Positions 11,764 through 23,793 of a stretch of 64,000 bases of DNA are shown here, in pieces. The notes beneath the pieces were generated by a model. That model did no database searches, was not told where the DNA came from, and was given only the letters and a program-made list of their open reading frames with translations. The translations under genes and the position numbers were made by a program. Each line of letters begins with the position of its first letter. The first letter of the stretch is position 1. This DNA comes from Larix kaempferi (lineage: Eukaryota; Streptophyta; Pinopsida; Pinales; Pinaceae): positions 40,840,001 through 40,904,000 of the forward strand of contig BSBM01000106.1 in assembly GCA_027924585.1 (NCBI GenBank), written 5' to 3'.

Positions 11764-12745
11764 AACAAACATAGGACCATGAACATCTTATTTTCGTTCA
11801 TCAATACAACATTATCAAGGAATATCATTAAACTAGTTAGGTATTTCATTTTCCATGGATTATGGATGATTACTTTTGCATTATGACAGGTGGAAAATGG
11901 ACATATGAAAGAGGTAAAGCACAAACTAGTGTCTTACATACTAGGGTTTAGTAAGGATAAGGTTTATATCTTCAACAGTATTATGAGAGTGAATTCATGA
12001 CCAACTGTTGGTTAGCATATTTTATCAAACTAGGGTATATTTGTTACATATATTTGACCATATGTACATGAAGGCCCAATGAATTTTATTACACTTTAGT
12101 TATGCATTCCTTGCCATTCAATCGAACTGCATAGATGCTCATGTACGTATACTTTAATGAAATATAGTAGCATTGATGAAATGTGTAGCATCTATTGGAC
12201 TTCCTATTACTGTCTGAAAATGTCATAGGATTACATTGATGGTATGTCTAGCATGTTACTATTATGACAGAGGTTTTTTCCTTGCAACATATTTTCCTTG
12301 CAACCATAATCATGATCAATGGGTATGAACCCTTGGAGTTAAAAAAAAACACAATTTTAAATTAGATATCAAATTAGCATGCATGTGCTAAGTTCATTGA
12401 ACTGTTGAAAGATATTATTAGTTTTTTCCATTAAGAGAATGTTTTCATAACACAATGGTGAGATGTTACTTGATCAATACAATAAATGTAAGAGAATAAA
12501 TATTGCTTGAAATGTAATTTTATAAATTTCAATAGCATAATTTATCAATTTTTGGAAGAGATGAATCATCACAAGCACAAGTCGAAACTCAAGAGAAAAT
12601 ATGAAATATATTGATAGCCGAATGTTTGTAATACAAAATATGGGAAAGTAGCTGGCCCTCAAATGGCCTGTCAATGTACATGTATCCCTAAGTACAACAA
12701 TGTGTACGTGGATGTCAAAATACATCTATCCAAGGCTATGCAACA
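11764..12745. other. No gene recognised
   Basis: This is AT-rich single-copy-looking DNA between the right end of the inverted structure and the minus-strand gene. I see only short open frames and a small local duplication of TTTTCCTTGCAAC near 12280-12303. Confidence 0.5.
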
Positions 12746-15235
12746 TCAAAAATCAATCTTTCTCTTGTTTTTCCCCGACTTTCCTCTATCGACCATCTCC
12801 CTGGGATCGCTCGGCATCTTAGAAGTCTGCAAAAAAAATCATTATTTTTATCAAATAACTACACAAATACCCTACCATCAACAAACTTAAAAAATTAACT
12901 TATGGCCAAATTATTTATGACAAACACTCACCAAGTCCTCATGCGGTATAGATGTGAGCGGTGTGCTCATGGAAGGCATCTCTATAGTTGTGCTCTACAA
13001 ATAAAAGATCATATCTCAATTAATTCAACAATTCAACATTGATCAACGTGTTTGGGTAAATTGAATAAAAAAAATTGGTCATTAATGAACATCTCACCGC
13101 AAGAGGAGACCCGGTCAGAACCATGGATTGAGCAGAGGGGCCAGGCACTTCTGCCGCTAATGGCTACAATCACCAAATGGAGAAATAGTTATACATGTAT
13201 GAATAAACAATATAGTAACATGGTTAAATACTATGCATTGTGATTGTACAAATAGTTACCTCCGTATGACTCGTGGCTATTGTAGATGCGGCACTGACTG
13301 CAGCATCAATGACCTTTGTTAGGTCAGGGGTAGATGGATCTCTCGTGTGTCTGCTATAAAGGACATCCACATTCTTTCCAGGAGTGGAGCCTCTCTTGTA
13401 CACTTGTCCCTTTTGCACGTTGGGACTACGGGGAGATCAAACTGCTGACAGTCTCAAACGTATATCTACTAGTGGCTACAATCACCAATACTGACATAGT
13501 TAGAAATGCATTGGTCAATGGAATAGCATGTATTAACAAATTGAAAAATGATGAAATACATACCGATGTACTGTATACGTCAATCAATTCTAAGAAATGG
13601 CCTGCCATCCATTTTGTCTCCGCGGGCACACTATCGATTGTATTCCCACCAGGGGGGAGCTCACTAGATGAAATCATTTCCATCTGATGGGGATCTACAA
13701 CCTACAATTTAGAAAATTGTAAATATTAGATCATGTAGCATTGATTAAGTAACATGTTATAAAAAAATAACATGTGTTGAAATAATGTCATGTTAAAATA
13801 GTTACCTCAGCATGAGATGTTGTCGCTGAAGGTATGACAACATCTTGTAACTCAGAAGGTTCTACTGCATGAGCCTCTTGGCCCTCATGCCCTTCTTGTG
13901 GCAACCACAAGTTTTAAAATCATTAAAAATATTAGCAATATATATATGTGTATAGTAAGGAAAAATAATTTACAAATGACACTAAATTGTTAACTGGATC
14001 TACTCATGTATTAAAATAATGTCATGTTGAAACAGTTACCTCATTGTGAGTTGGTGTCACTGAAAGTATGGCAACATCATCATCATCATCATGCGGTGCT
14101 GGTGCATGAGCCTCTGTACTATGCTCTGCATCATCAATGCAAAGGTCTTCAAACCCTTGCCATTCTTGTAGTAACTACAAGTTTTAAAACGATTGAAAAT
14201 ATTAGCAATCTATATATATGTGTATAGTAAGGAAATATAATTTAAAAATGACACTAAATTGTTAACCACTTACTTAGCTGTGTGAAATACCCAGTAAAGG
14301 TATCATCTGTTCGGACAGGACTAAAGCAAGGATGGCCGCATTCTGTGCATGGGTGGGGATGATGGTTATGCTCATGCTGTGTAGGTACAGTGCCACTACT
14401 AGATGCTCCTCGGCCACTGGAAGGTAGTGGCTCTACCCCACCGAGAGGTGGTGGATCTACCCCACTGGGAGGTGGTGGAACTACCCCAATGATAGGTGCT
14501 GGCTCTACTCCACCCATAAATGGTGGCTCTGATGGGCCTACCTGGTGCGTACCATGAAGATACGTGCTATGGAAAACAACCACTTGTGCCAACATTAGGA
14601 ATGAATCTTGTGTCTCTGGCACCAACTGATGTGCAGGCGACACATCTGGCCTGGGTAGCTTCCTACGAGGTGGAGCTACTGGGCGATTGGGATCTATGTG
14701 CCTCGCATTGGGACGTTGTTGAGGCATCCCCATCCCAACACCATGGTACTCCAAGATATCAAAATAGTTAACATGCTTCCCCAGCACAAACTCTGCGTAC
14801 ATCTTTCTTAGAAAATACAAAGGCATTTCCCTGTTGTTGTGTGGTGGTGCATCAAACACCGTGTACCATCGGTCCATCCAGTTATCTATGAATGGTTGAT
14901 ATGTACACCACTCGATAGAAATGTGCCTTTTGTTTGCATTAGGGACTTCACCATCTGGTGGATCTCTAAATAGGGAAAAGATTTGTTCTTTTGAGATTTT
15001 CAACTTCTTGACTTCTCTGTAACTAAGTCCATCTGCATATTTTGCCTCTTTCTTTCTCTGAATGTGGAAATATCTTGCAAAGCACCATTAGAACTACTAA
15101 AGGTCTCTATCATTGCATCCAAATTGGATGCAAGCATAACATGCATGTCATCAACAATAGTAATTGAGGCTCAAATTTCTCTAAGCCTCTGAATTTCTCT
15201 TTGGATGTCAGAGTGGGCATCCATGGTCATCACTG
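12746..15235 (-). pseudogene. Multi-exon gene of unknown function with duplicated phase-0 exons
   Basis: The minus strand gives a chain of exons with GT-AG borders: about 15232-15065, 15057 to about 14270, 14174-14040, 13904-13806, 13701-13564, 13475-13260, 13163-13098, 12994-12932 and 12826-12746. The seven exons from 14174 downward each have a length divisible by three and open phase 0. The largest exon (about 260 codons) has a Trp/Tyr-rich part (IEWCTYQPFIDNWMDRWY) and a Pro/Gly-rich repeat (GGVEP, SGVDP). The last exon ends in a basic tail, KSGKNKRKIDF, followed by TGA. Exons 14174-14040 and 13904-13806 are homologous (LLQEWQG/LPQEGHE starts; THNE/SHAE ends before GTAACT). Decay: TGA at about 13437, TGA near 15178, a frame slip near 15060, and a GG instead of AG acceptor at 13905. 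The family is not recognised. It could be an accessory gene of a transposon or a decayed host gene. Confidence 0.45.
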
Positions 15236-16720
15236 CAAATAGAAAATAAAAATAAAAATCATTAGAAACGTATACATGTGCTATAATGACATCTCTAAAA
15301 AATGAAAAATGTACAAACTTTGTGCAAGAATGAATACATTACAAACATAAATATCATTTCATATGACCATTGCAGGCATACATTATGGGTCATTGAGGGC
15401 ATAAGGGTGGAGACCATGCGGGCATAAAGACCATGATGATGTGGCAAAGATGTGTATTTTTATTGGTTAAACTGAGGCAGCCTATTGATGGAAAGAATGA
15501 AGACATGCTGGTAGAATGATGAAGAGATGACTAATGATATGGGCATAATGTTGTGATGTGCATATGGACAGTGTAAAGTGTATGAATGGAGATATGGCAA
15601 CAGATGATATGACATGAATAATGATGACATAATGAAGATGTGATCTAATTGGTGATATTTGTTGATGGACATAATGAAGTTATATTGAATAATGAGTGCT
15701 TGATGAGAATGATGAAGTGATTTGGAAACAAACAAGGGCTTCTGGTTGATGATGTATGTAATCTGCAGACTTAAGAAGAGTCTGAAATATCATTTGTAAA
15801 TCTATGGTTGTTGGGGTGTTGGTGCATCCCAGTGAGTTGCAGCTGATAGAATTATCTTGTGAATAGGATTGTCATTGATGATAACATTAATGACAAAGGT
15901 GTAAATGGCATGATGACAAGCAAACAAGGTGACTTGACAAGGACTTGGAAAAGACAAGACAAAAGACAAGGTGATGGGAATTGGCACACCTAATGAGCCA
16001 AATGACCCATACTGTGGTCATTTGGAGTTGGTCCTAATACCCTAGACAAGGATGACTTGGATATAACAAGTTACATGAACAAAGAAGCTTGAAGTTGACA
16101 CTTGGCAAGGATATCGCAGGCATCCCTTATGGCATCTGCGGGCATCCAGAAATGAAGCTGATGGACATGCGGGAATGTGGACAAGGTGACATGCGGGCAT
16201 CTTGAAGATGAATATGCGAGCATGTTTGTGGAAGCTGCGGGCATCCTGGAGGCATGGAAAAGACCCCCATACGGGCAATTGAAGAAGGTCTAGCTGCAAG
16301 CATGCTCAAAGGCATAAATATGGCCCTTGCGGGCATGAGTTACAAGCTAGTGCGGGCATGCTGGAAGCAAAATAAAATGGTGATGATGTGGGTATGAAGA
16401 CCACATTTAGGTGGGAAAAAGAAAGTCTAAATAAATATATACATGTATATATTTATAATTTATGAGGTGTTTATGGAGCAACAGTAGAAATTAGAGTTTA
16501 ACCTTTATCTTTGGATTAATTGGGGCTACAGTATGCTGATGTGCTGCTGGTGTACAAACTAAGATGTTGATGATATGTATGGACAGAATGAGTTCATGAT
16601 TATTGGGGCTACATACGTTGAACAAAATGTTGATCTAGGGCAGCATGAAACAGGGACATAATGCTTGCTTCGGTTATGACAATTAATGATAATCAGAATG
16701 ATGTTATAGACAGATATGTT
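15236..16720. repeat. Gene-free stretch with scattered GCGGGCAT motifs
   Basis: The octamer GCGGGCAT or a one-base variant occurs about ten times between 16117 and 16360 at intervals of roughly 20-36 bases, with a few more near 15375-15425. Open frames over it have no recognisable product. The surrounding DNA is ATG/GAT-rich and could be degenerate microsatellite. Confidence 0.5.
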
Positions 16721-16721
16721 G

Positions 16722-16949
16722 GGTGACAATGATGATTGATGTGATCAGTGAGCCATTGTGTCTAACAAGGTGGATGTAAAATTCATTAAAATTTTAAAAT
16801 TTTAAGTTTTGGCATTTCATTTACAAATATTTTTAGGTGACAATGATGATTGATGTGATCAGTGAGCCATTGTGTCTAATAGGGTGGATGTAAAATTCAT
16901 TAAAATTTTAAAATTTTAAGTTTTGGCATTTCATTTACAAATATTTTTA
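16722..16949. repeat. 114-bp tandem duplication
   Basis: Two head-to-tail copies, 16722-16835 and 16836-16949, each starting GGTGACAATGATGATTGATG and ending ATATTTTTAG. By eye they differ at about two positions, so the duplication is young or kept similar. Each copy contains an AT-rich run of AAAATTTTAAAATTTTAA type. Confidence 0.95.
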
Positions 16950-17101
16950 GATTAGGGAAACATAACAATTTATAAACTTAATGATGAGATGAGGCAACGA
17001 TTTAGATGCTTACCTTTCCAATCGTCCTTACAAGATGAATTTGGGATTGTTGAGCCTCCAAATCTCCTCGGTTGAGCATCTCCAATGCGTTTTGGAAGGC
17101 G

Positions 17102-17303
17102 AAATCGCTCGAGCGGTCGTGTTTGGGTAAAATAGTGCCGCAGTCCACGGCACTATTTTTTTTGTTATATTAACCATAACGCTCGAGCGTTATGGTGATC
17201 ACCATAACGCTCGATCATTTTGTAATCCTATCCTACATGTTAAATGACATGGCAGGTTTGGAGCCCTCCATTCCTAGTTTTACATAACGCGCGAGCGTTG
17301 TGC
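17102..17303. repeat. Cluster of CGCTCGAGCG-type palindromes
   Basis: Two perfect palindromes overlap: 24 bases at 17173-17196 centred on CTCGAG, and 32 bases at 17183-17214 centred on TGATCA. Related sites occur at about 17107 (GCTCGAGCGG) and 17286 (ACGCGCGAGCGTT). A short hairpin, AGTGCCG/CGGCACT, lies at about 17130-17150. No coding signal is visible. They may be binding sites or subterminal parts of a small transposon. Confidence 0.8.
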
Positions 17304-17380
17304 ATTTACACAATTCTCGCACGTTTTGCATTTACCCAATTGCATCTAAAGGGTCCCTCAACTTTGTGCGAGGGGCCCAA

Positions 17381-17682
17381 ACAACTACATATAATTAAAA
17401 TTAAAAATAACTATTTTGAAATATGTTTAATAATTATAAAATATACAAAATTATTACAAGTATAATAGATTACTTGTAGAATAATCACCACTACATGTAA
17501 TTTATTTGATGAACAAATTAAGTGACCAACCACTTCACACTTTCAAATAATAGAAATATTCTTGAAATTAATGTTTGAAACCTTTTTCAAACAACTACAT
17601 AAAATTAAAAATAAAAATAACTATTTTGAAATATGTTTAATAATTATACAATATACAAAATTATTACAAGTATAATAAATAG
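17381..17682. repeat. Pair of ~90-bp AT-rich direct repeats
   Basis: A block running from CAACTACATA through ATTATTACAAGTATAATA is present at about 17381-17470 and about 17592-17682, with only a few differences. About 120 unrelated bases separate the copies. Confidence 0.85.
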
Positions 17683-17870
17683 TTCCATTAAATTTTCAAA
17701 TTATACTTAGTCATTTCAACCAGTCACGCGCGTTGGTTTTTTTCAACAATGATAGAGTATTATATTAATATAAATGGTGTTATTTATTTCATTTTTAGTA
17801 TTTTGAGGTAAAGAATTGTGTATACTAATTTACCTCTACCATTTTCCCACTGTGTTATATATATATACAC

Positions 17871-17872
<2 letters not shown>

Positions 17873-17950
<78 letters not shown>
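17873..17950. repeat. (TA)n(GA)n microsatellite
   Basis: A TA run extends to about 17908 and is followed directly by an AG run to 17950. Short open frames across it are artefacts. Confidence 0.95.
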
Positions 17951-17951
<1 letters not shown>

Positions 17952-19512
17952 ATTCAGTGATGCAAACACAATCAATCGGAAGTGGTATGCATACGTTATG
18001 CAATGCCATTTTGTTAAAAAATGTATTTCAATTATTTAAGGGAAAACAAATAGGAAGGGGAAACATTAATGCATATGGTGTGTCTGGTTGCTTCTTGAAT
18101 ATGGAGCTTGTAATTCCAAAGATCACAGTTACTCCCATATATCAGCATTGTTTCCCGTTTATTCCATTATTTAAAAATAATACATACAGGACTAAACAAA
18201 TCTATTCATAAAGAATAATTGCATTCCTTTGCCGCCATTAAATCAATTCCGTTGAAATGAATCCCAGGCCTCCCCGACCAGAGGATGTGAGTTGCTTCCT
18301 AAGATCTTTGTCTTGTAAGTATTTAATTCTCCACATTAAAGATCCATAATTAAAACGGTATTAGTCTTGTAATTATTTATCCTCTCACATTCAATATCCA
18401 TAATTACAATGATATTAACCTAAAAAAATCCAGAACATGAATACAAAGTAATGAAACAAATACAATTTGAATTTGAATGCTTGTGACATCAGATTTAATC
18501 ATTAGAAATTTGAAATCATTCCAACAAAATGAGCTTATTAACAAAATTTCACCTAGATATTGCTCGCAGAATGGATCGACTTAAAATCAATTACAACTTA
18601 ATGAAAAAAATATGCAGTGTCGGTGGAAATGTTTTCAAGAAGCTTTCCCATTGATAATAAAATCAAAGTACACAAAATTCTTTGCATCTGCAACTACATA
18701 CAAGCAGAACGACTGCAATTGGACCTCCAATTTGTACAAGAAATTGTCAAACAATAGAGCAATAGGATCAATATACCTACTTTAGAGTACAAAAATTTGC
18801 AAAAAACATGCTAAATTTCCATGGAATAGGAAATAAATGATTTTTTCTAAACAAGGAAAATGTAATCAATTGTTTGCATAACCACAAGTATCCATTCAAT
18901 AACTATATTAAAAAAAATTCACTTTTGATGTGATAAAATCAAATTTCAGTTGAACTTCCAATGAACTGAAGTAAAACATGCCTAACATCAATAGACCATC
19001 ATTACAAATTAATGTGAAACAAGCTCAAGAGTTCAAAGTAACAAAATGGTTGAAGACAACAAGTATAATAGAATGCTCACATTTACAGTGAATATCTATA
19101 ATATAGATAACTAGATCCACATGCATTCCAATGTCATTGGAAATACTTACACTGTTGTCACATGGCCAAATCTTTTGCAAAAAATGTAATAACGGAAAAC
19201 TGCCTGTTATGGAACAATCATGAATGAAGTTCTGGATAGCAATAGCGAAAGAACAAATAATTGGACTTACTTGTCAAAACCCCTGATACCTAACTCATAA
19301 TGCAATGATTATCTAACAAAGCATACCCAAATTTTGTGCCAATTACACGAGGACAAACAAACAATAAACTCAGCAGAATTGCCCCAGAAAAATACATAAA
19401 CCACACTATAGATTCCAAACTATAGGTCACGTTATTGCAAAAATACCTCTAAAATGAAAAGTATAGAAAATCTAATAAGAATCAATCAAGCTTCTTTTTC
19501 AGCTTAAGTTGA
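17951..19512. other. No gene recognised
   Basis: AT-rich DNA on both strands. A short segment near 18258-18300 (ATGAATCCCAGGCC, then CTTGTAAGTA) could be a small exon with a GT donor, but nothing else supports it. Confidence 0.4.
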
Positions 19513-19517
19513 AATTG

Positions 19518-22500
19518 TGTAACATCCCGCTATTTTCATAAAAATTTCTAAATCGTCATTAAATGCTAGTATTTGTAAAATGCAGAAATAATAATGTTTA
19601 ATAAAATAGTAATTAATAAATGCATCATTTGGTAGGAACAATTTAACTACTGTGTCTTTTTGTTTTTCTGATGGTGTACTGTGTCGGTGACACGTCATGA
19701 ATCCAGTTAATAATTATGACATTTATTTATATGTTTGAAAGGATAAATTTTCGATATATTTGGAAAACAGAATTCTCCTCGACAAGTACTGACAGTTTAA
19801 TTTTTCTGGATGATGATGAAAGGGGTCCCACGAGGTGCCCCGAGGCTTACTTAGCTACTCAACTAAAGCATTGTACTCGTCCTTCATGTGCAGATTCGTA
19901 GGTAAGAGATAGTGCTAAAATTGAGAGTGTTTAATAATCATGATAAAAATAAAAACTGCTTATGATTTTGACGCTACAGGTATGGTCTCCTTCCAATTTT
20001 GTAAGATGAACTTGACTAGTTCAAGACTGCAGAAAACATCAGTCTCAGAGTGTGATTGTTATGAATGTCCTTGATTAGGAGTTTATGACTTCACTTGTTA
20101 CTATTCCATGAATGACTTGCGGCTGTTAGAACAATTCTTTCATAAATTTTGACGGTGACAAATTTAAGACAAGGACACATGGTCCTAAGCATACCATAGA
20201 GAGAGTAATAAGGTGATTCTAGTTCTCTATTACCTGGGCAAGTATAATGGTGATGCATTATGCATTAATACCCTACCATGTAATGTATGCGATGGTTCTA
20301 TGGGGCAACTATATCCTAAAGGGGTGTAACCTTGTGAGTTTGTGCAATGGGCAAGGCTTGATGAACTATATGATGAACTTTATAATGGTGGGGCAGACTC
20401 TATCCTTACCATAGGATCGAATGCGACCTAAGTTAATGTGTTTAAGTTATGAGTGCATTTGTATTGAATTTAAATGGAACATACAAGTTCCTTTATACAT
20501 GCTACCGATGAATGTTTAACCTTGGTATAATTTATAAAGTCGATGCAATTAAACGTTGATCCATATGGTTGGTAGGTGGAATGATGGCATTGTATAAATC
20601 CTGCGTATGAATTCAAGGGTGTAGTAAATGATTGGGTTTGTAATCAATTCGCCTGGCCCCCGTGTTAATGGTATTACTACGTGCACGTTGTAAAGAGTGT
20701 CCAACATGTGAGAAGTTTTGTCAATGCTGAGTTGTAACGGGCCTCCTGCCCCGGTGTCAACAAAGTTGGCAACTTCGTGGCTTGGGAGATGGAGGGGAGA
20801 GTTATTATCACACCTACCACCCTCCAACGTGGCTCATGGAACTTAGATCTCCCTTGTTGATTGTTGTGCGTTGGGATCGTAGAGAACCCTAACGTAACTT
20901 ATGGGATATTGTAATGTTTTCTTGGCATTCGTTTCAGTGGTAGGGTTTGGGAGTGAGGCCAACCGACCGAGAGTCACTTAGGTTTTTGATGTTTTAGCCT
21001 CCCTTGGGCTCGATCCTGATACCGGAAGAAACCTCCAAACTGTAAGTGAAAGCTATTAATGGAGGCCGAGTTTGGAGTTGAATAGTGTGGCAATCCACAG
21101 GTTGGATGAGTGCAACTGTTGGGGCGTTGTAGTGACTTGAAAGTCTGGGGTTTCAATCGGGTTGTGAGTTTCAAAAGGTATCCCACAGTGTGGCCTTCGC
21201 GTTGGGTGCTTCTCCTTCGCAGTGGATGGATGGATGGCTTCATCAATCTTCTGTCACGACTCAGGTACAGTAAAGTAGCAAAATTTTAAAGTTTTCTTGT
21301 TGCATGCATCATTATTTCATGATTGATATTTAACTCAGTGTATGGTCGTTTGGCAGGTAGCTCTCGGCGAACAGCAGTGTGTCGGGAAAGTTTACAGGGA
21401 GAAGAAATATAGCGAAACCATCGGTAAGATTCAGTGGTACCCCTACCTCGTGGTTCTCCTGGAATTGGACTTGATGAGCAGGGTGTTGGAAGTATGTCTT
21501 CTCGGCAGTGGCTTTTGCCTCGCCTGCAGCATTGGGAAAACGTTACTATTTATGTTTTGTTTGTTAGTGTAGATGATGTGGATATTTCTTAAAATGTATG
21601 GCTGGCCAACCCTTGGCTCGGCGAGCTTGATAGGTTGAACCCTCGTTGTTGCAAGGGATTGCATAGTATTAAAAGTTTTATGTTATCGTTCTGCACTTCT
21701 AAATCTATGGAAGAACCGAGTGTGAAGCTGCAGGTAATATAAGTGTTGACTATGGTCTGTTTTGGCAATAACTGAGTAGTGTAAAAGAGTGGGTTTTGAA
21801 TGGAACCTTCAGTAAACAACGAGGCGATCTGTAGGATGCTTCCATCGCAATTTTAATGGAAATGTTCATTGTTTAGGGTTTAATGTTTATGTATGGTGTC
21901 TTTGAACTTCTCATTTTCGAATTTTGTTTCAAGAATGAAAATCATGTTTAAGTGTTTATTTAAAGAGTGGCTATAAGACGATAATAAAAAAGTGTTAGTT
22001 TTGGTTTGAATATAACTGTGATAATGTTAAACCCTAGCCTGTCGATGATAATGAAATCTACTGGGCTATAATAATGTTTAAAATGCAAGAATAACAGATC
22101 TGGTTTCTACAGTTAGGATATATATGATAATGTAAACACTTGATTTTTGCAGCTGTTAATTGTTTGTAAATGTTAGTATGATGAGAATAGATCAACCCTG
22201 GTTTGGGTGTAGAGATGTTGTATTTTACTCTGTCAATTCAATAATGCTATTCTTTTCTTTGCTTTTAAGAACATGCTATTATGTGAAGTGAATTCTACCA
22301 CATGCAGTTGATAATACAGAATCAAAGAATTTACAGTGTATTCATCAGTTAGTTTAATTTGCCTATTAATATAATAGTTGGTCTACTTTAATTCTATCTC
22401 CCTATATTTGTCCAATTTGGACCTCTGGAAAAAGAATGAAAGAACAATACAGTACTCCTTTTCCTTTTTTTTTTTGCACAAAAATAATACAGTGATGACA

Positions 22501-23793
22501 ATAATTTCTATAAAGATCAGTCAGATTCAAATAACAAATAAAAGAATGAGTATGTGGTTAAACATAATGCATGATATTGGTTTCTTTGAAGAAATAACTG
22601 ATGGTCAGTAAACCCTAGATGTTAACACAATGTCCACCTTCAGAAGTCAAAAAAGAACCTACTGCTATGACTAGTTTCTGGTATGTTGTTTCAGCATGCA
22701 GATTTGAATAGTATATTTAGTGCATGCAGAGATTTAATTTTGCAACTGCTAAATAACAAGATGCATAGGAATATAAGTTTATGCATGGGTGGTCTCTTGG
22801 GTTTATGTATTTAGATGCATGATAGGTTTCAATTTTAAATAAACAGATTTAATGCTACCTCTCTGTACTAGAGTACGATGCAGCTTCACGCATGGGGAAA
22901 AATGCAGAGGAGTCATTTTATCAGTTCAACAAATTTAAATAAATCAGGATCTGACATTTTACTGCTTTTGGTCATTAATAACATTTCTAAGCCATTTTCT
23001 GAGAGCATTCATATGATTTGAAACCAAAAAAAAATAAAAGAATAGAACCTGAGTGTGATAGGAGGAACAAATCACTCAAGAAGCCTGTTCCACCCAACCT
23101 GCTCCTAAGCAGCCAACATGTCTGCCTAAGGACCCCTGAGCCTATCCACTGATCCACCAGGAGGAAGAAATTTCTGAAGCTTAGGATCTCTACTTGCAGC
23201 AGCTGGTAATTTATCCAGCCTTACAGGATTAGTAATCAATTGGACTAGCACCAGTACCTCTGGTCTGTCCTTCTCATAACATTTGCAGACTTATACTTGC
23301 ACTCTCCACAGCCTCCATATTCGAATCTCTCGGCCATCACCTGATGCACATGAGGAATGTTTCTACAGAAAACATTGTAAGAGCTCCCCGCTCAATTTGA
23401 ATTGCCTTTTATAGGCTGCCTAGGTCTTTTTTTAAATTACTGGTCATTAGTGAGCTACCTGCTCACCTCCCTCCACCTAGAGTGGGAAATGCCACAAAAT
23501 TAGGGGGAGTTGTCCCATACCAACAGCTAATGGTAGAGTGCAAATGCTGCCATCTGTCCCAATCCTTCCAGAAGCTTCCATTCCTCCTAGTGGGCCAGTG
23601 GACACTCTTGTAACAGCTTTCTTGAGTGTTTGTCTCCCATTTTTATTTATTAAATAATAATAATGAGTCATTACATTCATCTTTGACCTAACTGGTCATA
23701 ATTACAAGACTTGTAATTATAATTTAACACAAAGTATTTTGCAAAAAGGATAATAGTAGAAAATAATTATTCTAAAAAATTGGGTGGGTGACA
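19518..23793 (-). mobile_element. Solo LTR, relative of the 4.57-kb gypsy LTR
   Basis: On the plus strand it starts TGTAACATCCCG and ends GGGTGACA, inverted termini of the LTR. It is flanked by the 5-base duplication AATTG at 19513-19517 and 23794-23798. Reversed, its first ~750 bases (23793 downward) align with the start of the full-length gypsy LTR at 28533: the CACCCAAGAAAG/CACCCAAGGGAAC region, the CTCACTCTC/CATTTGAATTGAGC area and the TCGTACTCTAGTA word. Its other end matches the LTR's last ~400 bases (ATCTCTTACCTACG and AGCTAAGTAAGC). At 4276 bp it is slightly shorter than the 4575-bp relative and clearly diverged. No internal region is left, so it arose by LTR-LTR recombination. Open frames inside it are not genes. 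Confidence 0.85.

Noticed and set aside
10425-11886. Long Asp/Glu/Gly- or His-rich frames up to 247 residues
   Set aside because: Same cause: trinucleotide repeats stay open in all frames.
14024-14227. Plus-strand frame across the duplicated exon region
   Set aside because: It is the antisense of a minus-strand exon that has proper splice borders.
20549-21246. Minus-strand frames of about 90 codons with Pro/Thr-rich content
   Set aside because: They lie inside the solo LTR and match no protein family.
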